From positions 248,001-312,000 of the forward strand of contig CAZNAD010000001.1 in NCBI GenBank assembly GCA_964571195.1: DNA of 64,000 nt. Reading direction: 5' to 3'. The notes beneath the pieces are model-generated. The model was given only the letters and a program-made list of their open reading frames with translations, was not told the origin of the DNA and did not search any database. The translations under genes and the position numbers were made by a program. Origin of the DNA: PALSA-1006 sp964571195 (GTDB taxonomy: Bacteria > Pseudomonadota > Gammaproteobacteria > Burkholderiales > Gallionellaceae). This document shows positions 6,803 to 17,823 of the stretch, one piece after another (within the stretch, counting starts at the first letter, position 1; each line of letters opens with the position of its first letter).

Positions 6803-8617
6803 ATGAATCGTTATCCGCTGTGGAAATACCTGTTGATCGCTGCGGTGGTCGTGCTTGGCTTGGTGTACGCCTTGCCCAATCTGTACGGCGAATCGCCGGC
6901 GGTGCAGGTGTTGCCGCTGCGTGCGAACCTCAAGGCGGATGATGCGTTGCTGAAGCGGGTGGACGATGCCTTGAAGTCGGCGCAGCTGCAGCCGGAGGCC
7001 TTGTCGCTGGATGCCACCAGTGTCAAAGCCCGTTTCGCCGATACCGACAGCCAGTTGAAAGCCAAGGACGTGTTGCATGCCCAGCTCGGCGAAGATTACG
7101 TGGTGGCGCTAAATCTGCTCTCGCGTTCGCCGCAGTGGTTGAGCGACATGAATGCGTTGCCCATGTATCTCGGACTGGATCTGCGCGGCGGGGTGCACTT
7201 CCTGTTGCAGGTGGATATGAAGAGTGCTTTGGACAAAGCACTGGAAGCGGCTACCAGTGATATCCGCAGTGCTTTGCGCGAACAGAACATCGCCTATTCT
7301 GGTGTGAATCGCGAGGGCGCGCTGGTCACGGTCAAGTTCCGTGATGCGGGGGCGCGGGCCAAAGGCGAGGCCGAGCTGAAGCAGCGTTTCGGCGGTCTGG
7401 CGTTCGAGGAGCGCGATGTGGGTGGCGAGTTCTTGCTGAATGCCAGTTTGAAGCCTACCGAAGAGACGCGCATTCAGGAAACGGCCGTGCAGCAAAACCT
7501 GATCACGTTGCGTAACCGGGTGAACGAGCTCGGTGTGGCCGAACCGGTGATCCAGCAACAGGGTATAGACCGCATCGTAGTGCAACTGCCGGGCGTGCAG
7601 GACACCGCGCGCGCCAAAGATATCTTGGGTCGCACCGCGACGCTGGAAGTGCGTCTGGTGGATGATACCCATCAGGTCGGCGCACCCGGCTCGGTCGCGC
7701 CGTTCGGCACCGATATGTTCAAGGATCGTGACGGCACTTTCATCCTGGTGAAGAAGAATGTGTTGTTGACCGGGGAGCGCATCAGCGACGCGCAGCCCGG
7801 TTTCGACAGTCGCGATAACGAACCGGCCGTGCATATCAATCTGGATGCGGTCGGCGCGCGCAAATTTAAGGAAGCGACACGCGAAAACGTCGGCAAGCGT
7901 ATGGCCATCATCCTGTTCGAGAAGGGTAAGGGTGAGGTTGTGACCGCACCGGTCATCCGTGAAGAGATCGGCGGCGGGCGTGTGCAGATCAGCGGCAAGA
8001 TGAGTACGGAAGAAGCCAAAGACATCTCGCTGTTGTTGCGTGCCGGTGCCTTGGCAGCACCGATGGATATCGTTGAAGAACGCACCGTCGGCCCCAGTCT
8101 GGGAGCGGACAACATCGAGCGGGGCTTCGATTCGACCAAGATTGGTTTCTTCGCCATCGCGATCTTCATGATCGTTTATTACCTCATGTTCGGCGGCATC
8201 TCGGTGCTGGCGCTGGGCGTCAACCTGCTGTTGCTGGTGGCGCTGCTGTCCATGTTGCAGGCAACGTTGACGTTGCCGGGCATGGCCGGTATCGCATTGA
8301 CACTGGGTATGGCGATTGACTCCAACGTGCTGATCAACGAGCGTATCCGCGAGGAGCTGCGCAACGGTGTGCCGCCGCAGGCAGCGATCCATGCCGGTTA
8401 CGAGAACGCTTTCGCCACCATTCTCGATTCCAACATCACCACCTTTATCGCCGGCATCGCGCTGTTCATGTTTGGTTCCGGGCCGATCAAGGGTTTCGCG
8501 GTAGTGCTCTGCCTGGGCATTCTGACTTCGCTGTTCAGCGCGGTGCTGGTGTCGCGCGCACTGGTCAATCTGATCTATGGCCGGAAAGCGCGACTGAACA
8601 ACGTCGCGATCGGCTAA
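6803..8617 (+). CDS. secD: Protein translocase subunit SecD
   Basis: SecD uses the proton gradient to help pull exported proteins out of SecYEG. The 604-residue protein has an N-terminal membrane anchor (residues ~9-27), the DLRGGVHFLLQVDM signature near residue 126, a large periplasmic P1 domain, and five more membrane segments in the last ~170 residues. The loop GMAIDSNVLINERIREE is the conserved functional region of TM4. Length is close to E. coli SecD (615). secF follows after 11 bases. Confidence 0.97.
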   Translation: MNRYPLWKYLLIAAVVVLGLVYALPNLYGESPAVQVLPLRANLKADDALLKRVDDALKSAQLQPEALSLDATSVKARFADTDSQLKAKDVLHAQLGEDYVVALNLLSRSPQWLSDMNALPMYLGLDLRGGVHFLLQVDMKSALDKALEAATSDIRSALREQNIAYSGVNREGALVTVKFRDAGARAKGEAELKQRFGGLAFEERDVGGEFLLNASLKPTEETRIQETAVQQNLITLRNRVNELGVAEPVIQQQGIDRIVVQLPGVQDTARAKDILGRTATLEVRLVDDTHQVGAPGSVAPFGTDMFKDRDGTFILVKKNVLLTGERISDAQPGFDSRDNEPAVHINLDAVGARKFKEATRENVGKRMAIILFEKGKGEVVTAPVIREEIGGGRVQISGKMSTEEAKDISLLLRAGALAAPMDIVEERTVGPSLGADNIERGFDSTKIGFFAIAIFMIVYYLMFGGISVLALGVNLLLLVALLSMLQATLTLPGMAGIALTLGMAIDSNVLINERIREELRNGVPPQAAIHAGYENAFATILDSNITTFIAGIALFMFGSGPIKGFAVVLCLGILTSLFSAVLVSRALVNLIYGRKARLNNVAIG

Positions 8618-8628
8618 GGAGATACGAC

Positions 8629-9561
8629 ATGGAATTCTTCAAGATAAAAAAAGATATCCCCTTCATGAGTTACGGGAAAATGACCACCAGCATTTCGCTG
8701 GTGACTTTCCTGCTGGCGGTGTTCTTTCTGGCCACCAAGGGATTGAACTTTGGTGTCGATTTCACCGGCGGTACTGTGATGGAAGTGCATTACGCACAAT
8801 CGGTCGACCTGAACAAGGTACGCGACGAGTTGGGCCGTATCGGCCTGCATGATTCGCTAGTGCAGAACTTCGGTTCCAGCAAGGACGTACTTATCCAGGT
8901 GCCGCTGAAGCAGAACAAAGTGGGTGCCAACCTTTCCGAACAAGTGTTGCAGACATTGCGTGCGCAGGATGCCAGTGTCGAGTTGCGCCGTGTCGAATTC
9001 GTCGGCCCGCAGGTCGGCAAGGATCTGGTCGAGAACGGCGCGATGGCGCTGTTGCTGGTCAGTCTGGGTATCGTCGGTTACCTGTGGATGCGCTTCGAGT
9101 GGAAATTCGGGCTGGCAGCCATCATCGCCAACTTGCACGATGTGGTCATCATCTTGGGTTTCTTCGCCTTTTTCCAGTGGGAATTCTCGCTGTCGGTGCT
9201 GGCGGCGGTGCTCGCAGTGCTGGGCTACTCGGTGAACGAATCGGTGGTGGTGTTCGACCGGATACGCGAAAACTTCCGCAAGATGCGCAAGACCGAAGTC
9301 GCCGAGATCATCGATAACGCTATCACCCGCACCATGTCGCGTACCATCATCACCCACGCCAGTACGCAGATGATGGTCACTTCGATGTTGTTCCTGGGAG
9401 GCGAGACGCTGCATTATTTCGCGCTGGCGCTGACCATCGGCATCCTGTTCAGTATCTATTCCTCGGTATTGGTCGCCAGTCCGCTGCTGATGATCTTCGG
9501 CGTGTCGCGCGAAGACTTCATTAAGCCCGAAAAAACTGAAGCGGAAGAGGTGCTGCCTTGA
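8629..9561 (+). CDS. secF: Protein translocase subunit SecF
   Basis: SecF pairs with SecD in the RND-like SecDF complex. The 310-residue protein has a first membrane segment at about 18-36, the GLNFGVDFTGGTVMEV motif, a short periplasmic domain, and a C-terminal five-helix bundle with SVNESVVVFDRIREN. GGAGATACGAC precedes the ATG. Its TGA shares one base with the ATG of the DedA gene. Confidence 0.97.
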   Translation: MEFFKIKKDIPFMSYGKMTTSISLVTFLLAVFFLATKGLNFGVDFTGGTVMEVHYAQSVDLNKVRDELGRIGLHDSLVQNFGSSKDVLIQVPLKQNKVGANLSEQVLQTLRAQDASVELRRVEFVGPQVGKDLVENGAMALLLVSLGIVGYLWMRFEWKFGLAAIIANLHDVVIILGFFAFFQWEFSLSVLAAVLAVLGYSVNESVVVFDRIRENFRKMRKTEVAEIIDNAITRTMSRTIITHASTQMMVTSMLFLGGETLHYFALALTIGILFSIYSSVLVASPLLMIFGVSREDFIKPEKTEAEEVLP

Positions 9562-10208
9562 TGGAGTTGTTGACTGGTTTTCTGGACATCGTCCTGCATC
9601 TGGACACCCATCTGCTGGCGTTGACGCAGGAATATGGCGTGTGGATTTATGCCATCCTGTTCGTCATCATCTTCTCGGAAACGGGGCTGGTCGTCGCGCC
9701 CTTTTTGCCCGGCGATTCTCTGCTGTTCGTCACGGGAGCGTTATGCGGCATGGGCTCTCTGGAGTTGCAGATTCTGATGCCGCTGCTGATCTTTGCGGCT
9801 TTCAGCGGTGATAACACCAACTATTGGGTCGGTCGTCTGCTCGGTCTGCGTTTGCTCAACCGGGCCAGCCCGCGCTTCATCAAACATGAACATCTGGAAA
9901 AGACCCATCTGTTCTTCGATAAACACGGCGGCAAGACCATCATCTTCGCGCGCTTCCTGCCCATTCTGCGCACCTTCGCCCCGTTCGTGGCGGGGATTGG
10001 CACGATGGACTATCGCGCGTTCGTCACGTTCAGCGCACTGGGAAGTGTGGCTTGGATCGGCAGTCTGACGTTGGCCGGTTTTTTCTTCGGCAACATTCCC
10101 ATCATCAAGAACAACCTCACGCTGATGATCCTGCTCATCATCGTTGTGTCATTCATTCCGGCTATCCGGGAATTCATCAAGCATCGCCGCAGCAATCGGC
10201 AGGCCTAG
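9561..10208 (+). CDS. DedA-family (SNARE-associated/VTT domain) inner-membrane protein
   Basis: A 215-residue multi-spanning membrane protein. It contains the DedA/VTT hallmarks: an acidic residue in the first long membrane helix (FSETGLVVAPFLPGDSLLF), GDNTNYWVGRLLG, and FARFLPILRTFAPFVAGIGTM with the conserved Arg and Pro. Family members such as E. coli YqjA/YghB and UptA support membrane homeostasis and undecaprenyl-phosphate recycling. Which role applies here cannot be read from the sequence. The ATG overlaps the secF stop (TGATG), so it is coupled to the Sec genes. It converges on gluQ with a 4-base gap. Confidence 0.92.
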   Translation: MELLTGFLDIVLHLDTHLLALTQEYGVWIYAILFVIIFSETGLVVAPFLPGDSLLFVTGALCGMGSLELQILMPLLIFAAFSGDNTNYWVGRLLGLRLLNRASPRFIKHEHLEKTHLFFDKHGGKTIIFARFLPILRTFAPFVAGIGTMDYRAFVTFSALGSVAWIGSLTLAGFFFGNIPIIKNNLTLMILLIIVVSFIPAIREFIKHRRSNRQA

Positions 10209-10212
10209 AAAT

Positions 10213-11101
10213 TCAAGCGACGGGGAGCTTGGCGATCCCGCGCAGTTTTGTTGCATCCCATTGCCGGATCGCCTGCTCCAATACCGTGTCTACATCCCCG
10301 GCTGGGGCTACGGCAGGGCGTTGTTGCAGGAAATCCAGAACGCGCAACAAGGTGGCGACCGGTTGCGATACATCCACCGGCGCAGCCAAGGTCTGTTTGC
10401 TTAACTTTTCTCCCGCCCGGTTTACCGCCACAGGCAAGTGCATGTAATGCGGCGTGGGCAATCCGAGCTGATGTTGCAGCAATATTTGGCGCGGTGTGGA
10501 AGCCAACAGATCGGCACCGCGTACGATATGGGTGATGTCCTGAAGAGCGTCATCCACAACGACAGCGAGTTGATAGGCGAACAAGCCATCCGCGCGTTTC
10601 ACCACGAAATCGCCGATCTGGCTCTCCAGGTGCTGCGAGATGCGTCCTTGCAGCGCATCGTCGAATTCGATCACTTCGTTGTTTGTTCGCACCCGCCATG
10701 CTCGCCCTGAACGCCCCGCCGGAATGCCATCGCGACAAGTGCCGGGATAGACATGGCCTTCGATGCCGTTCAAGGCCGAATCCGCGATCTCCTTGCGCGT
10801 GCAACAACACGGATACACCGCTCCGCTGTCTTTTAATTGTTGGAGAGCCTCTTCGTAGGCCGTTGTGCGCCGACTCTGATAGATGACAGGTTCATCGCTG
10901 TGTAGACCGAAGATATCCAGAGTTCGCAGGATGTCTTCTGCGGCACCGGCCACACCACGCGGTGTGTCGAGGTCTTCCATGCGCACCAGCCAGGTGCCGT
11001 GATGATGTTTTGCGTCGAGGTAACTGCCGACTGCGGCGACGAGCGAGCCGAAGTGCAAGGGGCCGCTAGGGGAGGGGGCAAAGCGCCCCCTGTACTCTGG
11101 A

Positions 11102-11127
<26 letters not shown>
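10213..11127 (-). CDS. gluQ: Glutamyl-Q tRNA(Asp) synthetase
   Basis: GluQRS attaches glutamate to queuosine-34 of tRNA-Asp. The body matches a truncated GluRS catalytic domain: YRGRFAPSPSGPLHFG (HIGH-like) near the N-terminus, the zinc ligands in PCCCTR and HVYPGTC, and a KLSKQT-type KMSKS motif. The anticodon-binding domain is absent, as expected. The start is unsure. The open frame has no ATG or GTG between the clpA stop and the conserved YRGRFAP segment. I give a TTG at 11127, which overlaps clpA by 26 bases. A CTG at 11109 behind GAGGCGG is an alternative. It links with queA and tgt in queuosine biology. Confidence 0.9.
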
Positions 11128-13354
<2,227 letters not shown>

Positions 13355-13672
13355 TTAGTTTTCCTCCATGTGGCATCTCAGGGGATGCCCATGCTGCGTT
13401 GAAAATTCTGAAACCTGTACCACCTTCGTTTCGGCGATGTCTTTGGTATATACACCACACACGGCAGAACCCTCGTTGTGTATTTTGAGCATGATCTGCG
13501 TCGCTTGTTCCTGACTCTTCGCAAAAAACGTCCGCAACACCTCGATGACGAACTCCATCGTCGTAAAATCATCGTTCAGCAGCAACACCTTATAGAGCTT
13601 GGGCGGCTTGGTTTTGCTGCGTTCCAGTTCAAGTACGGATGCGTTTTCGTGTTTGGTCGCCATTGATGCCAT
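13355..13672 (-). CDS. clpS: ATP-dependent Clp protease adaptor ClpS
   Basis: ClpS binds N-terminal Phe, Leu, Trp and Tyr of substrates and hands them to ClpA. The protein (105 residues from the ATG at 13672; 102 from 13663) has a flexible N-terminus and the core YKVLLLNDDFTTMEFVIEVL, which includes the N-degron pocket Asn/Asp, then the MLKIHNEGSAVCGVY segment with the His of the binding pocket. An open frame extends upstream to 13771 but runs through the probable csp promoter and lacks family similarity. No strong ribosome site distinguishes the two ATGs. Confidence 0.95.
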   Translation of the reverse strand: MASMATKHENASVLELERSKTKPPKLYKVLLLNDDFTTMEFVIEVLRTFFAKSQEQATQIMLKIHNEGSAVCGVYTKDIAETKVVQVSEFSTQHGHPLRCHMEEN

Positions 13673-13750
13673 TGTTGCACTTTGTTTGACACCATATTTG
13701 ACGATTAGCGTGGTTTTTTCAAGCGTATTAAAAAAACTTGCATTAAGTGC

Positions 13751-13779
13751 TTGACGGCGTGGAATTAACAAAGTAAAAA
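13751..13779 (+). promoter_or_regulatory. Probable sigma-70 promoter of the cold-shock gene
   Basis: TTGACG, 17 bases, TAAAAA on the plus strand. If used, transcription would start near 13786 and give a leader of about 108 nt before the csp ATG. Long structured leaders are typical of cold-inducible csp mRNAs. The -10 box is a poor match. Confidence 0.45.
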
Positions 13780-13893
13780 GCTCGTGGGTGTTTGAATCAT
13801 AAGTATCTGCAGTACTGGTTTCGCCATGTGCGGTCTTTGGAATTCAAACAGTTTAACGGGAATCCACCCGGTTTTTTAGTAAGGAAGCAAGAC

Positions 13894-14097
13894 ATGGCAA
13901 ACGGTACAGTTAAGTGGTTCAACGACGCAAAAGGTTTCGGTTTCATCACTCCAGATGATGGCAGCGAAGATCTGTTCGCGCACTTCTCCGCAATCAACAT
14001 GAGCGGTTTCAAATCGCTCAAAGAAGGTCAGAAAGTGACTTTCGAAGTTGTGCAAGGCCCTAAGGGCAAACAAGCATCCAACATCCAAGCGGGTTAA
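13894..14097 (+). CDS. Cold-shock-domain protein (CspA/CspD type)
   Basis: A 67-residue single cold-shock domain. It has RNP1 as KGFGFI and RNP2 as DLFAHF, with the aromatic RNA-binding surface intact. It would act as an RNA chaperone in the cytoplasm. AAGGAAG lies ahead of the ATG. Divergence from clpS-clpA is the E. coli cspD-clpSA arrangement, so an ortholog of cspD by position is possible, but the protein itself is CspA-like and short. A strong terminator follows at 14116. Confidence 0.95.
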   Translation: MANGTVKWFNDAKGFGFITPDDGSEDLFAHFSAINMSGFKSLKEGQKVTFEVVQGPKGKQASNIQAG

Positions 14098-14115
14098 TCC
14101 TCGGTTGAGTTGTGC

Positions 14116-14147
14116 AAAAAGCCCGCCACGAAAGTGGCGGGCTTTTT
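14116..14147 (+). terminator. Rho-independent terminator of the csp gene
   Basis: A 14-bp stem (AAAAAGCCCGCCAC with GTGGCGGGCTTTTT), GAAA tetraloop and T-run. It starts 19 bases after the csp stop. Confidence 0.95.
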
Positions 14148-14232
14148 GTTTTGGCGGTACGAAACTATCTAGGCCGTTTGGCATATTGACCCGATAGCGA
14201 GGGCAGATTACGTTTCGGCTGGGAGGTGTGAG

Positions 14233-14730
14233 ATGCGGAAAGTTAATGTGATGCTGACCCCTTTAGCTTTAGTTCTGTTGCTACCCATCGTCGTGGGATG
14301 TTCAAGTGGGCCGATTGTAAAAGCACAACTAGATGCCGAAGTGAAACGGTTATGCGCGGTTGATGGGGGGATTAAGGTTTATGAGACGGTAGCGCTGCCA
14401 GCGGAAAAGTTGGCCGGATATAAATCTGGAGATATGCGCATTCCACTTCGGGAAAAGCTGACTTCTCAAGATGATTTCTATTATAAAAACACTATTCAAT
14501 ACCTTCGCCAAAACGGAAGATCAGATGATGGTGGAATTGATCTATTGCGGCATCACTACGAGCTTTATCGTTCCTTTGATAATAAATTGTTAGGCGAGAC
14601 TGTTTCTTATGCTCGGCGTGGTGGTGATGTCTCAGGACCTTGGCATCCGTCGAATTTTTTATGCCCACAACCTAAAGAATTAAATCTGATTGAGCATATA
14701 TTTCACATCCAACAGGGAGATAAAAAATGA
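14233..14730 (+). CDS. Uncharacterised lipoprotein
   Basis: A 165-residue protein with a type II signal peptide: hydrophobic stretch at 8-22 and the lipobox VVGC with the lipidated cysteine at 23. The mature part includes CAVDGGIKVYETVALPA, DDFYYKNTIQYLR and LGETVSYARRGGDVSGPWHPS, which I recall as a recurrent family of small unassigned lipoproteins. No catalytic motif is visible. Its codon use is more AT-rich than in the flanking clp and icd genes. The next ORF starts inside its stop codon (ATGA), so the two were a coupled pair. An immunity-type role for a partner enzyme is possible but inferred only from this arrangement. Confidence 0.8.
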   Translation: MRKVNVMLTPLALVLLLPIVVGCSSGPIVKAQLDAEVKRLCAVDGGIKVYETVALPAEKLAGYKSGDMRIPLREKLTSQDDFYYKNTIQYLRQNGRSDDGGIDLLRHHYELYRSFDNKLLGETVSYARRGGDVSGPWHPSNFLCPQPKELNLIEHIFHIQQGDKK

Positions 14731-14903
14731 GCACTATTACTGATTACTACAAAAAATCTGAACTTGCACTTGCAGCATATGCGGACTTCGCTGGCGGTGT
14801 AACAAACTATCAAGCACCAATTAAAGGGGGCAGCTTCGCATTAATTTCAAACCACCATGTCAGATTGCCCACGCATCATTACCCCCCCAAGTGCGGCACC
14901 TGA
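14727..14903 (+). pseudogene. 58-codon ORF, probable truncated remnant of a larger gene
   Basis: This ORF starts in the TGA of the upstream lipoprotein gene (ATGA overlap) and runs 58 codons to a TGA at 14901-14903. The start MSTITDYYKKSELALAAYAD reads like the N-terminus of a larger, soluble alpha-helical protein. The last ~15 residues (HHVRLPTHHYPPKCGT) look like out-of-frame or non-coding sequence. A terminator follows at once. I infer that a deletion removed most of the gene and kept the start. It could instead be an intact small protein. Confidence 0.5.
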
Positions 14904-14909
14904 AAATAT

Positions 14910-14940
14910 AAAGCCCGCCGAAATCCGGCGGGCTTTTTTT
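14910..14940. terminator. Strong terminator between the accessory ORF and icd
   Basis: A stem built on AAGCCCGCCG/CGGCGGGCTT (14911-14920 with 14926-14935), then seven T on the plus strand. The A residues on the left give a usable terminator for icd on the minus strand as well. Confidence 0.9.
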
Positions 14941-14960
14941 ATGGGACTGAAGCTGACAGA

Positions 14961-17183
14961 TCAGATGGCGGCTAATGCCGCATTGAACGTGGTGCTAGGG
15001 CGCATCGCGTGCGAGGTTTTGTTGAAATCCGGGTGGTAATAACCGCCCATATCCACCGGCTTGCCTTGTGCCGCGATCAGATCGGCATTGATCTTGGCTT
15101 CGTTAGCGGCCAGTGCTTTTGCTAGCGGCGTGAAGCGAGCCTGAATCTCTTTGTCTTTGCTTTGTGCGGCCAATGCCTGTGCCCAGTAAAGTGCAAGATA
15201 GAAATGGCTGCCACGGTTGTCGATCTCCCCCACTTTGCGGGCGGGCGATTTGTCGTTGTCGAGGATCTTGGCGATGGCCTGATCCAGGGTGTCGGCCAGC
15301 ACTTGTGCCTTGGCGTTGTTGAATGTCTGGGCCAGATGTTCCAGCGATACGCCCAGTGCGAGGAATTCGCCCAGCGAGTCCCAGCGCAGGCAGTTCTCCT
15401 GCTGGAACTGCTGCACATGTTTGGGGGCGGAGCCGCCTGCACCGGTCTCGAACATGCCGCCGCCGTTCATCAGCGGAACGATGGAGAGCATTTTCGCGCT
15501 GGTGTTGAGTTCCAGGATGGGGAACAGATCGGTGAGGTAGTCGCGCAACACGTTGCCGGTGACGGAGATGGTGTCCAGTCCCTTGCGCGCACGTGCCAGC
15601 GTGGCACGGCAGGCATCCGCCGGTTCCATGATCTTGATGTCCAGGCCCTTGGTGTCGTGGTCCTTGAGGTACTTCTCCACCTTGGCGATGATCTGCGCAT
15701 CGTGCGCGCGGTTCTTGTCCAGCCAGAAGATGGCGGGGGTGTTGCTCAAGCGGGCGCGGGTGACGGCGAGCTTCACCCAGTCCTGAATCGGGGCATCCTT
15801 GGTCTGGCAGGCGCGGAAGATGTCTCCCTGTTCGACGTTCTGTTCCAGCAGTACCTTGCCGTTCGCATCGACGATGCGCACCACGCCGTCGCCGCTCATC
15901 TCGAAGGTCTTGTCGTGTGAGCCGTATTCCTCGGCCTTCTGCGCCATCAGACCGACGTTGGGCACGGAGCCCATGGTGGCGGGATCGAGCGCGCCGTTCT
16001 GTTTGCAGTCTTCAACCGTGGCGACATAGATGCTCGCATAACAGCGGTCGGGGATCATCGCCAGCGTGTCGTAGGCTTTGCCGTCGGCTCCCCACATCTT
16101 GCCGCCGTCGCGGATCATCGGCGGCATCGAGGCGTCGATGATCACGTCTGAGGGGACGTGCAGGTTGGTGATGCCTTTATCCGAATTGACCATCGCTAGC
16201 GCGGGGCCGTTGCGGAAGCAGTCGGCGATATCGGCGACCAGTGCGGTGCGCTTGCTTTCCGGCAGGGCAAAAACTTTGGCTTCCATGTCACCGAAACCGT
16301 TGTTGATGTTGACGCCCATCTCTTTGAGCTGTGCGCCGTGTTTGTCGAACACGTTCTTGAAGAACACGGAAACGGCGTGGCCGAACATGATGGGGTCGGA
16401 TACTTTCATCATGGTTGCTTTGAGGTGTAGCGACAGCAACACGTCTTCTTTCTTCGCGGCGTTGATCTGTTCGGCATAAAAGGCGCGCAGCGCCTTGCGG
16501 CTCATCACGGCGGCATCAATGATCTCGCCCGCCTTGAGGTTGAGCTTGTCCTTCAGTACGGTGGTCTTGCCATCTTTGCCGACGAATTCGATGCGGGTGG
16601 TAGTCGCCTCCGGCACAGTCACCGATTTTTCGCTGCCGTAAAAATCACCGCTGCTCATGTGGGCTACGCGGGTCTTCGAGGTCTTTTCCCATTTGCCCAT
16701 ACGGTGCGGATGTTTACGTGCATATTGTTTGACCGAAGCGGCGGCACGGCGGTCAGAGTTCCCTTCGCGCAATACCGGATTCACCGCGCTGCCGAGCACC
16801 TTGCTGTAGCGTGCCTTGATCTCTTTTTCGGCATCCGTCTTCGGGTCTTCGGGAAAATCGGGCACCTTGTAGCCCTGCGACTGCAATTCCTTGATCGCGG
16901 CCTTCAGTTGCGGGATCGATGCGCTAATATTCGGCAACTTGATGATGTTCGCTTCCGGCTTGAGTGTCAGCGCGCCGAGTTCGGCGAGACCGTCCACGAC
17001 CTTCTGGGCGGCGCTGAGGTGCTCCGGGAAGGTGGCGAGGATGCGACCGGCCAGTGAGATGTCGCTGGTTTCGACGGTGACGTCGGCTGCCTTGGTGTAG
17101 GCCTGTATGATGGGAAGCAGGGAGTAAGTCGCCAGTCTCGGCGCTTCATCGGTCAGGGTGTAGATGATCTTTGGGGTCGACAT
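14961..17183 (-). CDS. icd: NADP-dependent isocitrate dehydrogenase, monomeric type
   Basis: This enzyme oxidises isocitrate to 2-oxoglutarate and CO2 with NADP+ in the TCA cycle. At 740 residues it is the monomeric form (about 740 residues in Azotobacter and Corynebacterium), unrelated in length to the ~416-residue dimeric form. It opens MSTPKIIYTLTDEAPRLATYS, the signature start of that family, and contains DRCYASIYVATVEDCKQNGA and AVNPVLREGNSDRR. The gene sits between csp/clpSA and rluE, an arrangement related to that in Pseudomonas and E. coli. It is divergent from rluE, with a 45-base gap that must hold both start regions. Confidence 0.96.
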   Translation of the reverse strand: MSTPKIIYTLTDEAPRLATYSLLPIIQAYTKAADVTVETSDISLAGRILATFPEHLSAAQKVVDGLAELGALTLKPEANIIKLPNISASIPQLKAAIKELQSQGYKVPDFPEDPKTDAEKEIKARYSKVLGSAVNPVLREGNSDRRAAASVKQYARKHPHRMGKWEKTSKTRVAHMSSGDFYGSEKSVTVPEATTTRIEFVGKDGKTTVLKDKLNLKAGEIIDAAVMSRKALRAFYAEQINAAKKEDVLLSLHLKATMMKVSDPIMFGHAVSVFFKNVFDKHGAQLKEMGVNINNGFGDMEAKVFALPESKRTALVADIADCFRNGPALAMVNSDKGITNLHVPSDVIIDASMPPMIRDGGKMWGADGKAYDTLAMIPDRCYASIYVATVEDCKQNGALDPATMGSVPNVGLMAQKAEEYGSHDKTFEMSGDGVVRIVDANGKVLLEQNVEQGDIFRACQTKDAPIQDWVKLAVTRARLSNTPAIFWLDKNRAHDAQIIAKVEKYLKDHDTKGLDIKIMEPADACRATLARARKGLDTISVTGNVLRDYLTDLFPILELNTSAKMLSIVPLMNGGGMFETGAGGSAPKHVQQFQQENCLRWDSLGEFLALGVSLEHLAQTFNNAKAQVLADTLDQAIAKILDNDKSPARKVGEIDNRGSHFYLALYWAQALAAQSKDKEIQARFTPLAKALAANEAKINADLIAAQGKPVDMGGYYHPDFNKTSHAMRPSTTFNAALAAI

Positions 17184-17228
17184 ATGGGTTCCCGGAAATT
17201 TGGATGGATTTAACTTTTAGAGAATGAA

Positions 17229-17789
17229 ATGAGCCGTATCCTGCTGTTCAACAAGCCCTATGGGGTGATCTGTCAATTCAGTCGAGACGGCTTGCATCCG
17301 ACACTGGCGGATTATATCGCGCTTCCCGATTTTTATCCGGCTGGCCGTCTGGATACGGATAGTGAGGGCTTGTTGTTACTGACAGATGACGGAATGTTGC
17401 AACACCGTATCACGGACCCCAAGCATAAACTGACCAAGACCTATTGGGTGCAGGTGGAGGGCTTGCCCGATGCGGTAGCGCTGACGAGGCTGCAACAAGG
17501 GGTGTCGCTCAAGGATGGTCTGACACTGCCGGCCGGAGCGCGCTTGATCGATGCACCTGCGGGGCTGTGGCCGCGCGATCCGCCCATCCGCGAACGCAAG
17601 GCCATCCCCACCAGTTGGTTGGAACTGACCATACGCGAGGGAAAGAACCGCCAGGTGCGGCGCATGACGGCGGCGGTGGGTTACCCGACATTGCGCCTGA
17701 TCCGTTATGCCATCGGAGACTGGACGCTGGGCGATCTACCGCCTGGAGAGTGGCGCGAGCAGGTTGCGAGAGGGGCGTCTGGGGTATAA
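17229..17789 (+). CDS. rluE: 23S rRNA pseudouridine synthase, RluE-like (RsuA family)
   Basis: RluE makes pseudouridine at 23S position 2457 (E. coli numbering). The 186-residue protein lacks an S4 domain and starts directly with the catalytic fold MSRILLFNKPYGV. The catalytic aspartate is D42 in AGRLDTDSEGLL, and REGKNRQVRRM is the family's C-terminal motif. In E. coli rluE is also divergent from icd, which favours RluE over RsuA or RluB. The stop codon overlaps the -10 box of the next gene's promoter. Confidence 0.9.
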   Translation: MSRILLFNKPYGVICQFSRDGLHPTLADYIALPDFYPAGRLDTDSEGLLLLTDDGMLQHRITDPKHKLTKTYWVQVEGLPDAVALTRLQQGVSLKDGLTLPAGARLIDAPAGLWPRDPPIRERKAIPTSWLELTIREGKNRQVRRMTAAVGYPTLRLIRYAIGDWTLGDLPPGEWREQVARGASGV

Positions 17790-17790
17790 T
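17764..17790 (+). promoter_or_regulatory. Promoter of fmdB-DUF502-aspS overlapping the rluE stop
   Basis: A perfect TATAAT at 17785-17790 followed by GCCCGCC, with TTGCGA at 17764-17769 as a weak -35 (15-base spacing). The -10 box contains the rluE TAA. fmdB starts about 34 bases later. Confidence 0.6.
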
Positions 17791-17823
17791 GCCCGCCTTT
17801 GAAAACCCCGATAGGAGCCAGTT

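Noticed and set aside
7109..8392. A 427-codon open frame antisense to secD
   Set aside because: A shadow of secD, rich in His, Gln and Arg with no motif.
14727..14903. Calling the 58-codon ORF a toxin
   Set aside because: No toxin motif or family match is visible; truncation is the simpler reading.
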